Source of the DNA: JAWKWH01 sp965204295
Lineage (GTDB): Bacteria; Pseudomonadota; Alphaproteobacteria; Rhizobiales; Rhizobiaceae
Length of the DNA stretch: 64,000 nt
NCBI GenBank assembly: GCA_965204295.1
Contig: OZ241973.1
Coordinates: 496,001-560,000, forward strand
Reading direction: 5' to 3'
In this document: piece after piece, positions 33,756 through 42,824 of the stretch
Layout: each line of letters starts with the position of its first letter
How positions within the stretch are numbered: position 1 is the stretch's first letter
The notes under the pieces: generated by a model
The model's database searches: none
Told to the model about the DNA's origin: nothing
Seen by the model: the letters and a program-made list of their open reading frames with translations, nothing else
Program-made: the position numbers and the translations under genes

Positions 33756-34238
33756 CTAGAAGAATACCGGCCAGGGACGCAGGAAAATCCCCAGCGTCAC
33801 GTCGACCAGATACCAAACAACTGCGGTCGCCAGCGCGGCGACGGGAACAAGAATGTGAAACTTGCGCTCACCCAAGATCACGGCGCCGACGATCAGAAAG
33901 CCGCCGGTTGACAAGAGGAAACCGGCGGGCCGCAGCAGAATCGCGTAGGCCGCCATCAAGCCCAGCAGGGCAAGCGCCTGTCCCAAATGGTAGTCGCCGG
34001 GCCGGCGATAGTCGATGTCGGCCTCTTTCGGCTCTCCAGAGGGCTTTTCCAGCCCGACGACAATGACAAATGAAGTCAGCACCGCCAGCACCGAAAGTAC
34101 TTTCGGGAAGGTGCTCGGCCAGATCGGATTGCGCTGCATGAACGGCGGCAGCGACTGGTCCATCGTGAAGAACGCCGCATAGCCATATGCCAGTGCGATG
34201 CAGAGAATGACCATCGCAATCCAGCGATCCAGCGCCAT
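33756..34238 (-). CDS. tctB: Tripartite tricarboxylate transporter, small permease TctB
   Basis: This protein has 160 residues with four predicted membrane helices (IAMVILCIALAYGYAAFF, VLAVLTSFVIVVGLE, ALLGLMAAYAILLRPAGFLLST, VPVAALATAVVWYLV). Position between tctC and tctA and the helix pattern identify TctB; sequence conservation in this subunit is low. I chose the ATG at 34238 (MALDRWIAM); the upstream 17 residues of the frame are hydrophilic and overlap the tctC-tctB gap. Confidence 0.88.
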   Translation of the reverse strand: MALDRWIAMVILCIALAYGYAAFFTMDQSLPPFMQRNPIWPSTFPKVLSVLAVLTSFVIVVGLEKPSGEPKEADIDYRRPGDYHLGQALALLGLMAAYAILLRPAGFLLSTGGFLIVGAVILGERKFHILVPVAALATAVVWYLVDVTLGIFLRPWPVFF

Positions 34239-34308
34239 CTGTCCGTCCCTCGAATTGTCGTGTCGGCCCCGGGATGACGGGGACGACACTTGGCGATGCG
34301 TTGTCGGC

Positions 34309-35295
34309 TTAAAGGAAGCCGAGCTTTTTCATCAGGTCGCCGATGACCTTTTCCTGCCCTTCCAGGAAAGCGCGGAAATCATCGCCGGAATTGTGGATGT
34401 TCACCCAACCGTTGCGGGCGCGAACATCCTCCCATTCGGGCGTGTCGTACATCCTGGCGAGCGCGTCCTGATACGTGGCCAGCCTGTCTTCCGGCAGGCC
34501 CGGGGCGGCGAAGAAGCCGCGCCAGTTGACGAAGGTCGTGTCGATGCCCTGCTCTTTCATGGTCGGGGCGTCGGCAAAAGTGTCCACCCGTTCTTCCGAG
34601 GTGACGCCGATGATCTTCACTTCCCCCGCCTGCGCCAGAGCGACGGCTTCCGAGAAGCCGGTCGAGAGCGCCTTGATTTCGCCTGACAGCAGCGCGGCCA
34701 TGGCCTTGCCGCCGGCGTCATAGGGAATGTACTTGACGTTAAGCGCGTCCCTGCCGGCGGACTCCATCACCATGGCGGCAACCAGGTGATCCATTCCGCC
34801 GGGGACCGACCCGCCTCCGATGGCGGTGCCGTTCGGGTCGGTGTCATAGGCCGCGATCAGATCGTCCATGGAATCGATCGGGCTGTCCTTGCCGACGACC
34901 AGAGCGGCGTAGTCGCCGATGGTGCCCGCAACCAGCGTCAGGTCGCGGAAGTTCTGCGGGAAGACGCCGGTCAGGGAACGAATCACGATCGGAGTCGAAT
35001 TCACCATCAGGGTTCCGTGCTGGCTGTCGGCGTTCTCAATCAGATAGCCGATCGCCTTGCCGCCGCCGCCGCCGGACATGTTCTCGTAGGACGCGGTTCC
35101 GACGAGACCGGCATTGGTCAGGGCTTCGCCGGTGCCGCGCGCGGTCCCGTCCCAGCCGCCGCCGGCGCCGCCGGGGATCAAAAAGTGAATACTCTCGAGA
35201 ATCTGATGTTCGCCCGCAAAGCTCGGGGCACCGAGCGAAAGTACAGCCGCCGTGGCCGTCACAAAGGCCCGGCGGAAAAGTCTGGATGTCAGCAT
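34309..35295 (-). CDS. tctC: Tripartite tricarboxylate transporter substrate-binding protein TctC
   Basis: This 328-residue periplasmic binding protein has a Sec signal peptide (MLTSRLFRRAFVTATAAVLSLGAPSFA). The Bug/TctC fold is seen in IHFLIPGGAGGGWDGTARGT, NMSGGGGGKAIGYL, VGKDSPIDSMDDLI, GGGSVPGGMDHLVA and VKYIPYDAGGKAMAALLSGE. It captures the carboxylate and delivers it to TctAB. It is the first gene of the operon. A GGAG lies about 8 nt before the ATG at 35295; an in-frame ATG four codons earlier is an alternative. Confidence 0.94.
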   Translation of the reverse strand: MLTSRLFRRAFVTATAAVLSLGAPSFAGEHQILESIHFLIPGGAGGGWDGTARGTGEALTNAGLVGTASYENMSGGGGGKAIGYLIENADSQHGTLMVNSTPIVIRSLTGVFPQNFRDLTLVAGTIGDYAALVVGKDSPIDSMDDLIAAYDTDPNGTAIGGGSVPGGMDHLVAAMVMESAGRDALNVKYIPYDAGGKAMAALLSGEIKALSTGFSEAVALAQAGEVKIIGVTSEERVDTFADAPTMKEQGIDTTFVNWRGFFAAPGLPEDRLATYQDALARMYDTPEWEDVRARNGWVNIHNSGDDFRAFLEGQEKVIGDLMKKLGFL

Positions 35296-35326
35296 GGTTT
35301 GCTCCATTCTCCGGCTGTTCGTCATC

Positions 35327-35343
35327 CGGGCGGTCACCGCCCG
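35327..35343. repeat. Short inverted repeat upstream of tctC
   Basis: cgggcgg-tca-ccgcccg is a perfect 7-bp palindrome with a 3-nt loop, 32 nt upstream of the tctC start. It could be an operator or a leader hairpin; no U-run follows, so it is not a terminator. The rest of 35296-35550 shows no gene. Confidence 0.35.
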
Positions 35344-35550
35344 CTTGTGTCATAACATCAAGGGTGCGAGTTGTCACGAAACCGTCTGTCAAGGAGTACG
35401 CGGCGAGACCTCCGAACGGCCCGCCGGCCCTTCCGCTTGCCCGGCGGGAGTAGAAAAAATCATCCCCGCCGCCCGATTCCGCCACAAGGCCGGGCGACGG
35501 AAACGGCTCACCCGGTCCGAAGCCCCGCGTCCACGCGACCCGGTCCCCCC

Positions 35551-36501
35551 TCACCCCTGCAATTGCTCCCACATTTCCTTGTCGCGGGCCGCCGTCCAGA
35601 TCCGCGGCGTGTCGATGTCGCGGGCTTCGTCATAGGCGCGCGCCACGTTGAACGGCAGGCAGTGCTCGTAGATCGCATAGCCGGAAAATTTCGGATCACA
35701 TTCGGCGCGGCAGGCGTCCCACGCGTCCTTAAGCGCACCGCCGCCAAGCGCCACTTTCGCCACGGACCGGTAGGTCGAATTGACGAAATCGGCGGTCAGG
35801 TCCAGCGCCTCATTGACCATCCCTTTGCCGACCAGCGCGTCGCCCCTGCCCGGCGCGATGGCGTCGATATCCCAAGACCGGATGTTTTCGAGCGTGCCCG
35901 GCCAGTCGTGAAAATGCCCGTCGCCGCAATAGCAGGCGGATTTGTATTCGACGATATCGCCGGTGAACATCACGTTCTGATCGGGCACGAAGATCACGAT
36001 ATCGCCCGCCGTGTGCGCACGCCCAAGCTGCATCAGATCGACCCGCCTTTTTCCCAGATAGACGCTCATGCGGCCGTGGAAGGCGGTCGTCGGCCAGGTC
36101 AGTCCCGGAATCTCCTCATGGCCCAGGAACAGACGCGGGAAACGGTCGAACTCGCTGTCCCAGTCCTCCCGCCCGCGCTCGACCACCATCGATCGGGCTT
36201 TTTCCGACATGATCACCTGCCCGGCGCTATAGGCCGATGCGCCGAGCACGCGCACGGCGTGATAATGCGTCAGCACAAGATGGCTGATCGGCTTGTCGGT
36301 CACCGAACGCACCTTCTCGATCACCTTGTTCGCCAGACGCGGCGTCGCCTGCGCCTCGATCACCATGACGGAGTCGTCGCCGACGATGATGCCGGAATTC
36401 GGATCGCCCTCGGCGGTGAACGCCCACAAATCCCTGCCGATCTCGGTGAACGAGATCTTCTTTTCGGTCATGTCGCCGGCCGAGGCGAACGCTTTTGCCA
36501 T
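35551..36501 (-). CDS. MBL-fold hydrolase with altered metal motif
   Basis: This 316-residue metallo-beta-lactamase-fold protein shows the fold elements (NSGIIVGDDSVMVIEAQATP, THYHAVRVLGAS, LGRAHTAGDIVIFVPDQNVMFTGDIVEY). The usual HxHxDH motif reads HYHAVRV, so the Asp and third His of the metal site are missing, while the distal H (GRAHTAGD) and D (FTGDIVE) ligands remain. It may bind one metal or act differently from hydrolytic relatives. The C-terminal part, with CRAECDPKFSGYAIYEHCLP and FNVARAYDEARDID, is distinctive of a subgroup encoded near aromatic-degradation genes. The ATG at 36501 has GGAG about 8 nt upstream. Confidence 0.82.
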   Translation of the reverse strand: MAKAFASAGDMTEKKISFTEIGRDLWAFTAEGDPNSGIIVGDDSVMVIEAQATPRLANKVIEKVRSVTDKPISHLVLTHYHAVRVLGASAYSAGQVIMSEKARSMVVERGREDWDSEFDRFPRLFLGHEEIPGLTWPTTAFHGRMSVYLGKRRVDLMQLGRAHTAGDIVIFVPDQNVMFTGDIVEYKSACYCGDGHFHDWPGTLENIRSWDIDAIAPGRGDALVGKGMVNEALDLTADFVNSTYRSVAKVALGGGALKDAWDACRAECDPKFSGYAIYEHCLPFNVARAYDEARDIDTPRIWTAARDKEMWEQLQG

Positions 36502-36557
36502 CACAGGTCTCCGAATGCTATTTAGTGCAATATCATCGTATATTGGATCGAATTAGG

Positions 36558-37133
36558 TTAATCTTCAACTTCCGATGCCGGTTCCTGCAAAGTCTGATGA
36601 AGCCGATCATGGCAGGGTCTGCAGACAGCAACCAATTCGAAGAGGAACTCATTTTTCCAGTTGTCGTACTTAAGATGATGGACTACGGTTGCGAAGTTCA
36701 CTCTGCATCCTTCGCACAAACCATCAGCTCTTTTGAGCACAAGATCTCTCTTGCAGCGCCATTCTGATGAATTGAGATATGCTTTATGCTCATAGAACCA
36801 AGAATTCTCTTTGTCGCGTTTCAGAAGTGCGTATTTTAGAAAGATCTGGTCGTACTCTTCTTTCCGTGATTTTTCGTATTTAGTACGCATATATTGATCA
36901 ACACAAGCAAGTTTGTCGTCATCCGGGCTTTGTTTTCGCGATCCACCGAGAACGTATCCGCAATCCAAACACTGTTTTCGAACTTGATAACCATCATTTG
37001 ACGTCGGGCGACGCCTCCATTCATATTCCCCGTGTTCACACTCTGAGTCGCGCAACGACTTCAACTCAGCGCTCATTTCAGGTGTCGAAAAAACAAACAC
37101 CTCTTCGCCAGTATCTGGGATGATAACTTTCAT
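36558..37133 (-). CDS. HNH endonuclease-like protein, AT-rich insert
   Basis: This protein has about 191 residues. The C-terminal half is an HNH/zinc-finger nuclease module: CEGCRVNFATVVHHLKYDNW and LVAVCRPCHDRLHQ, with CxxC pairs for zinc and the His pair VVHH. The N-terminal half has a second CxxC-type zinc motif, KQCLDCGYVLGG, and CEHGEYEW. The gene starts with ATG at 37133 (or GTG at 37148, one base from the hmgA stop) and ends 57 nt before the MBL gene. Its base composition is strikingly AT-richer than the genes on both sides, so it is probably a recently acquired free-standing nuclease gene inserted between catabolic genes. Substrate is unknown. Confidence 0.78.
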   Translation of the reverse strand: MKVIIPDTGEEVFVFSTPEMSAELKSLRDSECEHGEYEWRRRPTSNDGYQVRKQCLDCGYVLGGSRKQSPDDDKLACVDQYMRTKYEKSRKEEYDQIFLKYALLKRDKENSWFYEHKAYLNSSEWRCKRDLVLKRADGLCEGCRVNFATVVHHLKYDNWKNEFLFELVAVCRPCHDRLHQTLQEPASEVED

Positions 37134-37148
37134 AATTTCTGCTGCCAC

Positions 37149-38456
37149 TCACTTCACGCCCGGCGTGCCGTCGAATTTGCGGTCGAGCCCTTCCCAGCAG
37201 TCGATGTAATTGTCCTGTAGCGTATCGAGATTTGCGGCGTATCCGGTCAGTTGCTGCGGATAGCGCGTCTCAAACATGAAGGCCAGCGTGTCGTCCAGCC
37301 TGACGGGGTCGAGCCTGGCGTTGGAGCCCTTGTCGAAACCCGTCAGGTCGGGACCGTGCGGCAGCATCATGTTGTGCAGGCTCATTCCGCCCGGAACGAA
37401 TCCCTCTTCCTTGGCGTCGTAGCGGCCATAAATCAGCCCCATGAACTCGCTCATGATGTTGCGGTGATACCATGGCGGGCGGAAGGTGTTTTCGGCCACC
37501 AGCCAGCGCGGCGGAAAGATGACGAAATCGACATTCGCCGTGCCTGCTTCCCCGGTCGGCGCGGTCAATACCGTGAAGATCGAGGGGTCGGGATGATCGA
37601 ACAGGATCGCGCCCACCGGCGAAAAAGTCCGAAGATCGTATTTGCAGGGCGCATAATTGCCGTGCCAGGCGACGACGTCGAGCGGCGAATGCCCGACCTC
37701 GGTGACATGGAACTTGCCGCACCATTTTACATGTACGCGGCAGGCCGTTTCCTTGTCCTCATACCAGGCGACCGGCGTCTTGAAGTCGCGCGGATTGGCC
37801 AGACAGTTCGCCCCGATCGGCCCGCGATCCGGCAGGGTGAATTTGGCGCCGTAATTCTCGCAGATATAGCCGCGCGCCGGACCGTCGACCAGTTCGACCT
37901 TGAACAGCATTCCGCGAGGCGCCAAGCATAGTTCGCCCGGTCCGACCTCCATCACGCCCATCTCCGTCTTCACCCGGATCGCGCCTTCCTGCGGCACGAT
38001 CAGAAGCTCTCCATCGGCGTTGAAGAAGTAATCGTCGACCATGTCCTCGTTGATGGAATAGACATGCGCGGCCATGCCGACCTGCGTCATCACGTCGCCC
38101 GCCGTGGTCATGGTGCGAACACCGTCGAGAAAGTTCGTCGCCTCATCGGGCGCCGGCGCCGGGCCCCAGCGATATTGACCGAGGGGAACATCGTGGCCGT
38201 CAACGCAGGGCGCGGTTTTCCACAGCGTCCGCCTAACCGGCGAAAACCGTTTCGTGTGGCGCACGCTCGGGCGAATCCGGTAAAGCCAGGAGCGCTCGTT
38301 GGCACCGCGCGGCGCGGTGAACGGCGAGCCGGAAAGCTGCTCGGCATAAAGCCCGTAATTGCATTTTTGCGGCGAGTTCATGCCTTGCGGCAGCGCGTCC
38401 GGCAACGACTCCGTCTCGAAGTCATTGCCGAAGCCGGGCATATAGGCGTAGCCCAT
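37149..38456 (-). CDS. hmgA: Homogentisate 1,2-dioxygenase
   Basis: This 435-residue cupin-fold iron(II) dioxygenase opens the ring of homogentisate to maleylacetoacetate in tyrosine/phenylalanine breakdown. Family motifs are MPGFGNDFETESLP, GLYAEQLSGSPFTAPR, NERSWLYRIRPSV, HVTEVGHSPLDVVAWHGNYAPCKYDL and PPRWLVAENTFRPPWYHRN. Iron ligands are in YHRNIMSEFMG (His, Glu) and in MLPHGPD (His). Length is normal. The following pathway genes (maiA, fahA) are not in the window. A GAGGAAATGAAGCC sequence precedes the ATG. Intact. Confidence 0.96.
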   Translation of the reverse strand: MGYAYMPGFGNDFETESLPDALPQGMNSPQKCNYGLYAEQLSGSPFTAPRGANERSWLYRIRPSVRHTKRFSPVRRTLWKTAPCVDGHDVPLGQYRWGPAPAPDEATNFLDGVRTMTTAGDVMTQVGMAAHVYSINEDMVDDYFFNADGELLIVPQEGAIRVKTEMGVMEVGPGELCLAPRGMLFKVELVDGPARGYICENYGAKFTLPDRGPIGANCLANPRDFKTPVAWYEDKETACRVHVKWCGKFHVTEVGHSPLDVVAWHGNYAPCKYDLRTFSPVGAILFDHPDPSIFTVLTAPTGEAGTANVDFVIFPPRWLVAENTFRPPWYHRNIMSEFMGLIYGRYDAKEEGFVPGGMSLHNMMLPHGPDLTGFDKGSNARLDPVRLDDTLAFMFETRYPQQLTGYAANLDTLQDNYIDCWEGLDRKFDGTPGVK

Positions 38457-38517
38457 GGCTTCATTTCCTCATGATCTCGTTTATCGGTTTCATTCGTAAC
38501 CATCTATTTTGTAACTA

Positions 38518-39477
38518 TCAACGGGTGATGCGATGCCCTCCGGCCCTACCGCGATAACGGTAGAAACGGCCGAGGATCAGTGGCGTCAGATACATCGGTA
38601 TCTGATAGCAACCGATGAACAGCAGCAGCGGATCGGTGACCGTGGCCGGCAACGATGTCAGGAACAGAGCGATATTGCGGTTTCCCGCCGATATGGCTAA
38701 GGGCGCGGCCATATCGCGCCACGCGGACCGCCAAAGAACAAACGCGCACACGATCTGCATGCCGATATTGGCGGCGAAGGCGGCGGCCAGGTTGATCGCC
38801 AGATCGCCAGGCGCGTCGCGCAGCGCCGGTCCCACCGCGGACATCAGCCCGAGCACCATGACGGCCATCAGCAGCGCCGATGAGCCGTCGATCGCCCTGA
38901 TGGCCCGCGGGCCGGGATCCTTCAGCCAGAAAACCCTGATCGAAAAGGCGACCGTCGCGGCGACCGCGATCAAAGCCAGCAGCGTGCCGGCGGCGGTGAG
39001 GACCTCCAGCCCGCTTCCAAACCCCGGCGCGAGCCAGAAAACCGGTATCACCGTGAGCGGGAGCAGCGCCGTGCCGGCAACCAGTTGCCTGAGCGCCGGT
39101 GCCGGATCGGCACCGCACATGACGGACAGATTGGGCGTTCCGGAAATCGGCGACCCGGCAAGCATGAGAATGATCACCGCAGCGAGAGGACCGGCCAGAC
39201 CGAATGCAAAGAAGATCAGGGTAACGCATATCGGCAGCGCGACCTGCAAAACGAATACGAGGATCGCGGACGCCCGAATGTCCCCTGCCGCCCCTAATGC
39301 CTGCCTCGGCCCGATCCTCAGGGCGGCCGCGAATAAAAGCGCGGTCACGAATTCCGGCAGCAGCGGCTTGATCGCCGCCGCCATCCCCGGAAACGCGATC
39401 GCTGCGACCAGCCCGGCGACGAGGCACAACCGGCCATATTCGGCCGCCAGCACAAGCGGGCTCAGAAGGCGGCTCAA
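38518..39477 (-). CDS. SBF/BASS-like membrane transporter
   Basis: This protein has 319 residues with nine or ten hydrophobic helices and the organisation of bile acid:sodium symporter-like (SBF) proteins: PEFVTALLFAAALRIGPRQA, LMLAGSPISGTPNLSVMCGAD with the crossover-type SGTPNLS, and SAGNRNIALFLTSLP. The last motif, GNRN, matches the conserved second-half GxRN/GxN segment of the BASS family. It probably moves an organic anion with Na+. It lies between hmgA and the TRAP genes on the same strand. The assignment is at superfamily level. Confidence 0.65.
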   Translation of the reverse strand: MSRLLSPLVLAAEYGRLCLVAGLVAAIAFPGMAAAIKPLLPEFVTALLFAAALRIGPRQALGAAGDIRASAILVFVLQVALPICVTLIFFAFGLAGPLAAVIILMLAGSPISGTPNLSVMCGADPAPALRQLVAGTALLPLTVIPVFWLAPGFGSGLEVLTAAGTLLALIAVAATVAFSIRVFWLKDPGPRAIRAIDGSSALLMAVMVLGLMSAVGPALRDAPGDLAINLAAAFAANIGMQIVCAFVLWRSAWRDMAAPLAISAGNRNIALFLTSLPATVTDPLLLFIGCYQIPMYLTPLILGRFYRYRGRAGGHRITR

Positions 39478-39578
39478 AACAGACCCCCGGCGACAAAGGC
39501 AACCGACCCGGTTCCGGCGACCGTCAACGCCGGCGACCCGGGAGCCTGGAACACGGCTTCCCGCACTCCGGCGAGGGC

Positions 39579-40892
39579 CTATCCACCCGGCGTCTGGCGC
39601 ATGTTTTCAGGCAGCCAGGTCGCCAGTTCGGGCACGAAGATCAGCACGAACACCATCAGCACCATGATAAGGAACATCGGGACCGCCGCCTTGGCGATAT
39701 AGTTCATTTCGTGGCTCGTCATGCCCTGCATCACAAACAGGTTGAAGCCGATCGGCGGGGTGATCTGCGCCATCTCGACCACGACGACGATGAAAATGCC
39801 GAACCAGATCACGTCTATGCCGGCCTGACGGATCATAGGCTCGACGACGGCCATGGTCAGCACCACCGAAGAGATGCCGTCGAGAAAGCAGCCGATGACG
39901 ATGTAGAACACCAAAAGCACCATGAGCAATTCGAACCGGGATAATTCCCAGGCGGCGATCAGTTCGGCCAATGCCCGCGGCAGGCCGGTGAACCCCATCG
40001 ACAGCGACAGGAACGCCGCCCCGGCCAAGATCAGTGCGATCATCGCCGATGTCCGCGTCGCTCCCATCAGGCTTTCGGTGAATGTCTTCCGGTTCAGCGA
40101 CCCCTGCGAAAAGGCGAGGGTCAGGGATCCGATCACGCCGAAGGCCGCGGCTTCCGTGGCGGTCGCGTAGCCGAGATACATCGAGCCGATCACGATCAGG
40201 ATCAGGAGGATGACCGGAATGAGAAAGCGTGAGTTCCTGACCTTTTCGGCAAAACTCATCGCCGGCTCGGGCGTCGGGTTCCAGTTGCCGGAGACGACGG
40301 AATAGATCGCGACATAGCTCATGAACATGGACGCGAGAACCAGACCGGGCAGAATACCGGCGATAAACAGCTTGGAAATCGATTCATTGATGGTGACGCC
40401 GTAGACAATCAGCGTCAGGGATGGCGGGATCATCAGCCCGAGCGTCGCCGCGCCAGCCAGCGTGCCGATGATCATCGATTCCGGATATTCGCGCCGGCGC
40501 AATTCCGGAATCGACATCTTGCCGACGGTCGTCAGCGTCGCGGCCGACGATCCGGACACCGCGGCGAAAACGGTGCATCCGACGATGTTGGTGTGCACCA
40601 GCCCGCCCGGCAGGCGCGCCATCCATGGCGACAGGCCGCGAAACATGTCCTCCGAAAGCCGCGTTCGAAAAAGAATTTCACCCATCCAGATGAACAGCGG
40701 AAGCGCGGTGAGCGTCCAGGACGACGATGCCGACCATATGGTCGTGATCATGGTGTCGCCCGTCGGCCGGGAGGTGAACAGTTCCATGCCGACAAACGCC
40801 ACGCCCATAAGCGCCAGGCCGACCCAGACACCGGTGCCGAGCAGCAGGAACAGGACGAAAAGGAACAGAACGATCAGATAGATCTCTTCCAT
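39579..40892 (-). CDS. dctM: TRAP transporter large permease DctM
   Basis: This 437-residue, about 12-TM membrane subunit belongs to a tripartite ATP-independent periplasmic transporter. Motifs include LFIWMGEILFRTRLSEDMFRGL, GGLVHTNIVGCTVFAAVSGSSAATLTTVGKMSIPE, ESMIIGTLAGAATLGLMIPPSLTLIVYG and the C-terminal TPPIGFNLFVMQGM. It carries the substrate with Na+ after delivery by DctP. It starts 5 nt after dctQ ends. Intact; substrate unknown. Confidence 0.95.
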   Translation of the reverse strand: MEEIYLIVLFLFVLFLLLGTGVWVGLALMGVAFVGMELFTSRPTGDTMITTIWSASSSWTLTALPLFIWMGEILFRTRLSEDMFRGLSPWMARLPGGLVHTNIVGCTVFAAVSGSSAATLTTVGKMSIPELRRREYPESMIIGTLAGAATLGLMIPPSLTLIVYGVTINESISKLFIAGILPGLVLASMFMSYVAIYSVVSGNWNPTPEPAMSFAEKVRNSRFLIPVILLILIVIGSMYLGYATATEAAAFGVIGSLTLAFSQGSLNRKTFTESLMGATRTSAMIALILAGAAFLSLSMGFTGLPRALAELIAAWELSRFELLMVLLVFYIVIGCFLDGISSVVLTMAVVEPMIRQAGIDVIWFGIFIVVVVEMAQITPPIGFNLFVMQGMTSHEMNYIAKAAVPMFLIMVLMVFVLIFVPELATWLPENMRQTPGG

Positions 40893-40897
40893 GACGC

Positions 40898-41431
40898 CTA
40901 TTCCCCGCGGCTCTGTTCGACCACATCGGATTTAATGCGGTGATCGCCGGCGAAAAGGACGTGAATCAGATGATCGGTCAGCGCGACGGCGAACACGAAC
41001 GCGCCGATCAGCATCGCCGTCTGCGGAATCCAGATCGGCGTGGCGTCCTGACCCTGACTGATGTCGTTGAACTTCCATGAGAAATAAACGAACCGATAGG
41101 CGTAGTACACAAAGTACCACGCAAGCGCCGTTCCGATCGCGAAGCACCACATCTCGATAAGCCGGCGGACGCCTCTGGAAACTGCGTTCAGCAGTATCGA
41201 CACACGGATATGCGAACCGCGATTGAGAGCATGGGCGAACGCGAAAAACGATGCGGCCGCCATGCTGTATCCCGCATAATCGGGCGCACCCGGGAATACT
41301 TCGCCCGTCCATCTGGCGAGCATCTGAACGACGATCAGGATCAGAATGGCGACCAGGAACAGCGCGGCAATGACGCCGCTTGCGAAATAAAGCCTGTCCA
41401 GCGCGTTCCTGAGAACGTGAAGTCCGTGCAT
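40898..41431 (-). CDS. dctQ: TRAP transporter small permease DctQ
   Basis: This 177-residue protein has four membrane helices and the DctQ core (IVVQMLARWTGEVFPGAPDYAGYSMAAASFFAFAHALNRGSHIRVSIL). The motif HALNRGSHIRV is characteristic. It sits between dctP and dctM, as in typical dctPQM operons. Confidence 0.93.
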   Translation of the reverse strand: MHGLHVLRNALDRLYFASGVIAALFLVAILILIVVQMLARWTGEVFPGAPDYAGYSMAAASFFAFAHALNRGSHIRVSILLNAVSRGVRRLIEMWCFAIGTALAWYFVYYAYRFVYFSWKFNDISQGQDATPIWIPQTAMLIGAFVFAVALTDHLIHVLFAGDHRIKSDVVEQSRGE

Positions 41432-41545
41432 CTGCCCCTCCCCGGCTTTCAGGTCCGGCAGGCGAAAAACCGTCGCCCGATCGCGCCGCCCTCGTCAATT
41501 CCGGCAAAGCGCCGGGAGGCGACGACCGCCGCCCGGCCGCCCGGC

Positions 41546-42523
41546 TTACTGCATGCCCTTGAAGGCATCCACGATGGCCTTGCCTTCCTCGCCCGCGGCT
41601 TCAAGCCACTCGGCGGTCATCGTGGTGCCGATTTCCCGAAGTTCGGCCTTCAGGCCGTCGCTCGCGGGACCGACCTGCATCCCGCCGGCGCGAAGACCGT
41701 TCAGCGTGAACTGGGTGTATTCGACGGCGCGCCACGTTCCGGCGTACTGGGCCAGTTCGGCGCAAGCCGTGATCACATTCTTGTTGGCGTCGCTGACACC
41801 GCCCCAGACGTCGGAGTTGATCATGACGTAGTTGCGCGGAAGCCAGGCATCGACCTCGTAGAAATGCGTCAGACTTTCCCATACCTTTCGATCGTATCCG
41901 GTCGAACCGGACGAAACCATGGAATCCGCCACTCCGGTCGCGAACGCTCGGCTGATCTCGGCGGCCTCGATCTGCACGGGCAGCATGCCGGTCAACTCCG
42001 CGAGCCGTGTGGTCGCACTGTTGTAGGAGCGGAATTTGATGCCCTTCATGTCGGCGACGGAGTTGACTTCCTTCTTGAAGTAGAGCCCCTGCGGCGGCCA
42101 TGGCACCGAATAAAGCAGCGTCAGATTCTGCGCGGCCAGCACCTTCTCGAGCGTCGGCTTGGCGGCCTTCCAGAGTTTCGCGGCATCGTCGAACGACGTC
42201 GCCAGGAACGGGACCGAGTCGACGCCGAACACCGCATTTTCATTCTGGTGACCGGAAAGCAGACGTTCGCCGATCGGTACCTGACCGGTCTGAATGGCGC
42301 GCTTGATGGTGTCGCCCGGGAACAGCGAACCGGACGGATGGGTGACCACCTCAATCTCCCCGCCGGTGCCGGTGGTGATGCACTTGGCGAATTCGGCGCC
42401 GGTCGCCGAATGGAAGTTGGTCGCGGCATAGGCCATCGGCATATCCCACTTCTCCGCATGGGCCGCGCCGGCCGTAACCGCGGTCAAGGCGGTTGCGGCC
42501 AGAAGATGTGTCAGTCGTTTCAT
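41546..42523 (-). CDS. dctP: TRAP transporter substrate-binding protein DctP
   Basis: This 325-residue periplasmic binding protein starts with a signal peptide (MKRLTHLLAATALTAVTAGAAHA). The DctP fold is seen in IEVVTHPSGSLFPGDTIKRAI, VPIGERLLSGHQNENAVFGVDSVPFLATSF, SVADMKGIKFRSYNSATTRLAELTGMLPVQI and AAEISRAFATGVADSMVSSG. The segment KFRSYNSATTRL supplies the Arg that normally salt-bridges the substrate carboxylate. A GGGAGGA Shine-Dalgarno lies just before the ATG at 42523. The 300 bases upstream (42524-42824) hold no gene and presumably the operon promoter. Substrate unknown. Confidence 0.94.
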   Translation of the reverse strand: MKRLTHLLAATALTAVTAGAAHAEKWDMPMAYAATNFHSATGAEFAKCITTGTGGEIEVVTHPSGSLFPGDTIKRAIQTGQVPIGERLLSGHQNENAVFGVDSVPFLATSFDDAAKLWKAAKPTLEKVLAAQNLTLLYSVPWPPQGLYFKKEVNSVADMKGIKFRSYNSATTRLAELTGMLPVQIEAAEISRAFATGVADSMVSSGSTGYDRKVWESLTHFYEVDAWLPRNYVMINSDVWGGVSDANKNVITACAELAQYAGTWRAVEYTQFTLNGLRAGGMQVGPASDGLKAELREIGTTMTAEWLEAAGEEGKAIVDAFKGMQ

Positions 42524-42824
42524 TGGATCCTCCCATTGTGAAACAGTTGATAGTGCGTGATCTCCATTTCCCGACGGTTTTGCCCCGGGCCATGGACTCG
42601 CAAACAGGGTCGTACCGGGGATAAAGGCCGGCAGGCGGGGCCGATCCCCCAGATCGAGGGCCCTGACGCCGGTCCGAGGGCCTTCACATATGGCGAATCT
42701 TCCCGCCCGATACGTCGCAAACCCTTGAAAACCGCACAATTCCCCGCCAGCCTGCTCCCGTTATCCGGCCAAATTCGCTCATGCCGTTTCATACTATTAT
42801 CGATCATGTTTGCGAGTCCATGGC

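Noticed and set aside
35327..35343. Palindrome upstream of tctC as a defined operator
   Set aside because: A 7-bp repeat can occur by chance in GC-rich DNA and no regulator gene is adjacent; listed only as a repeat with low confidence.
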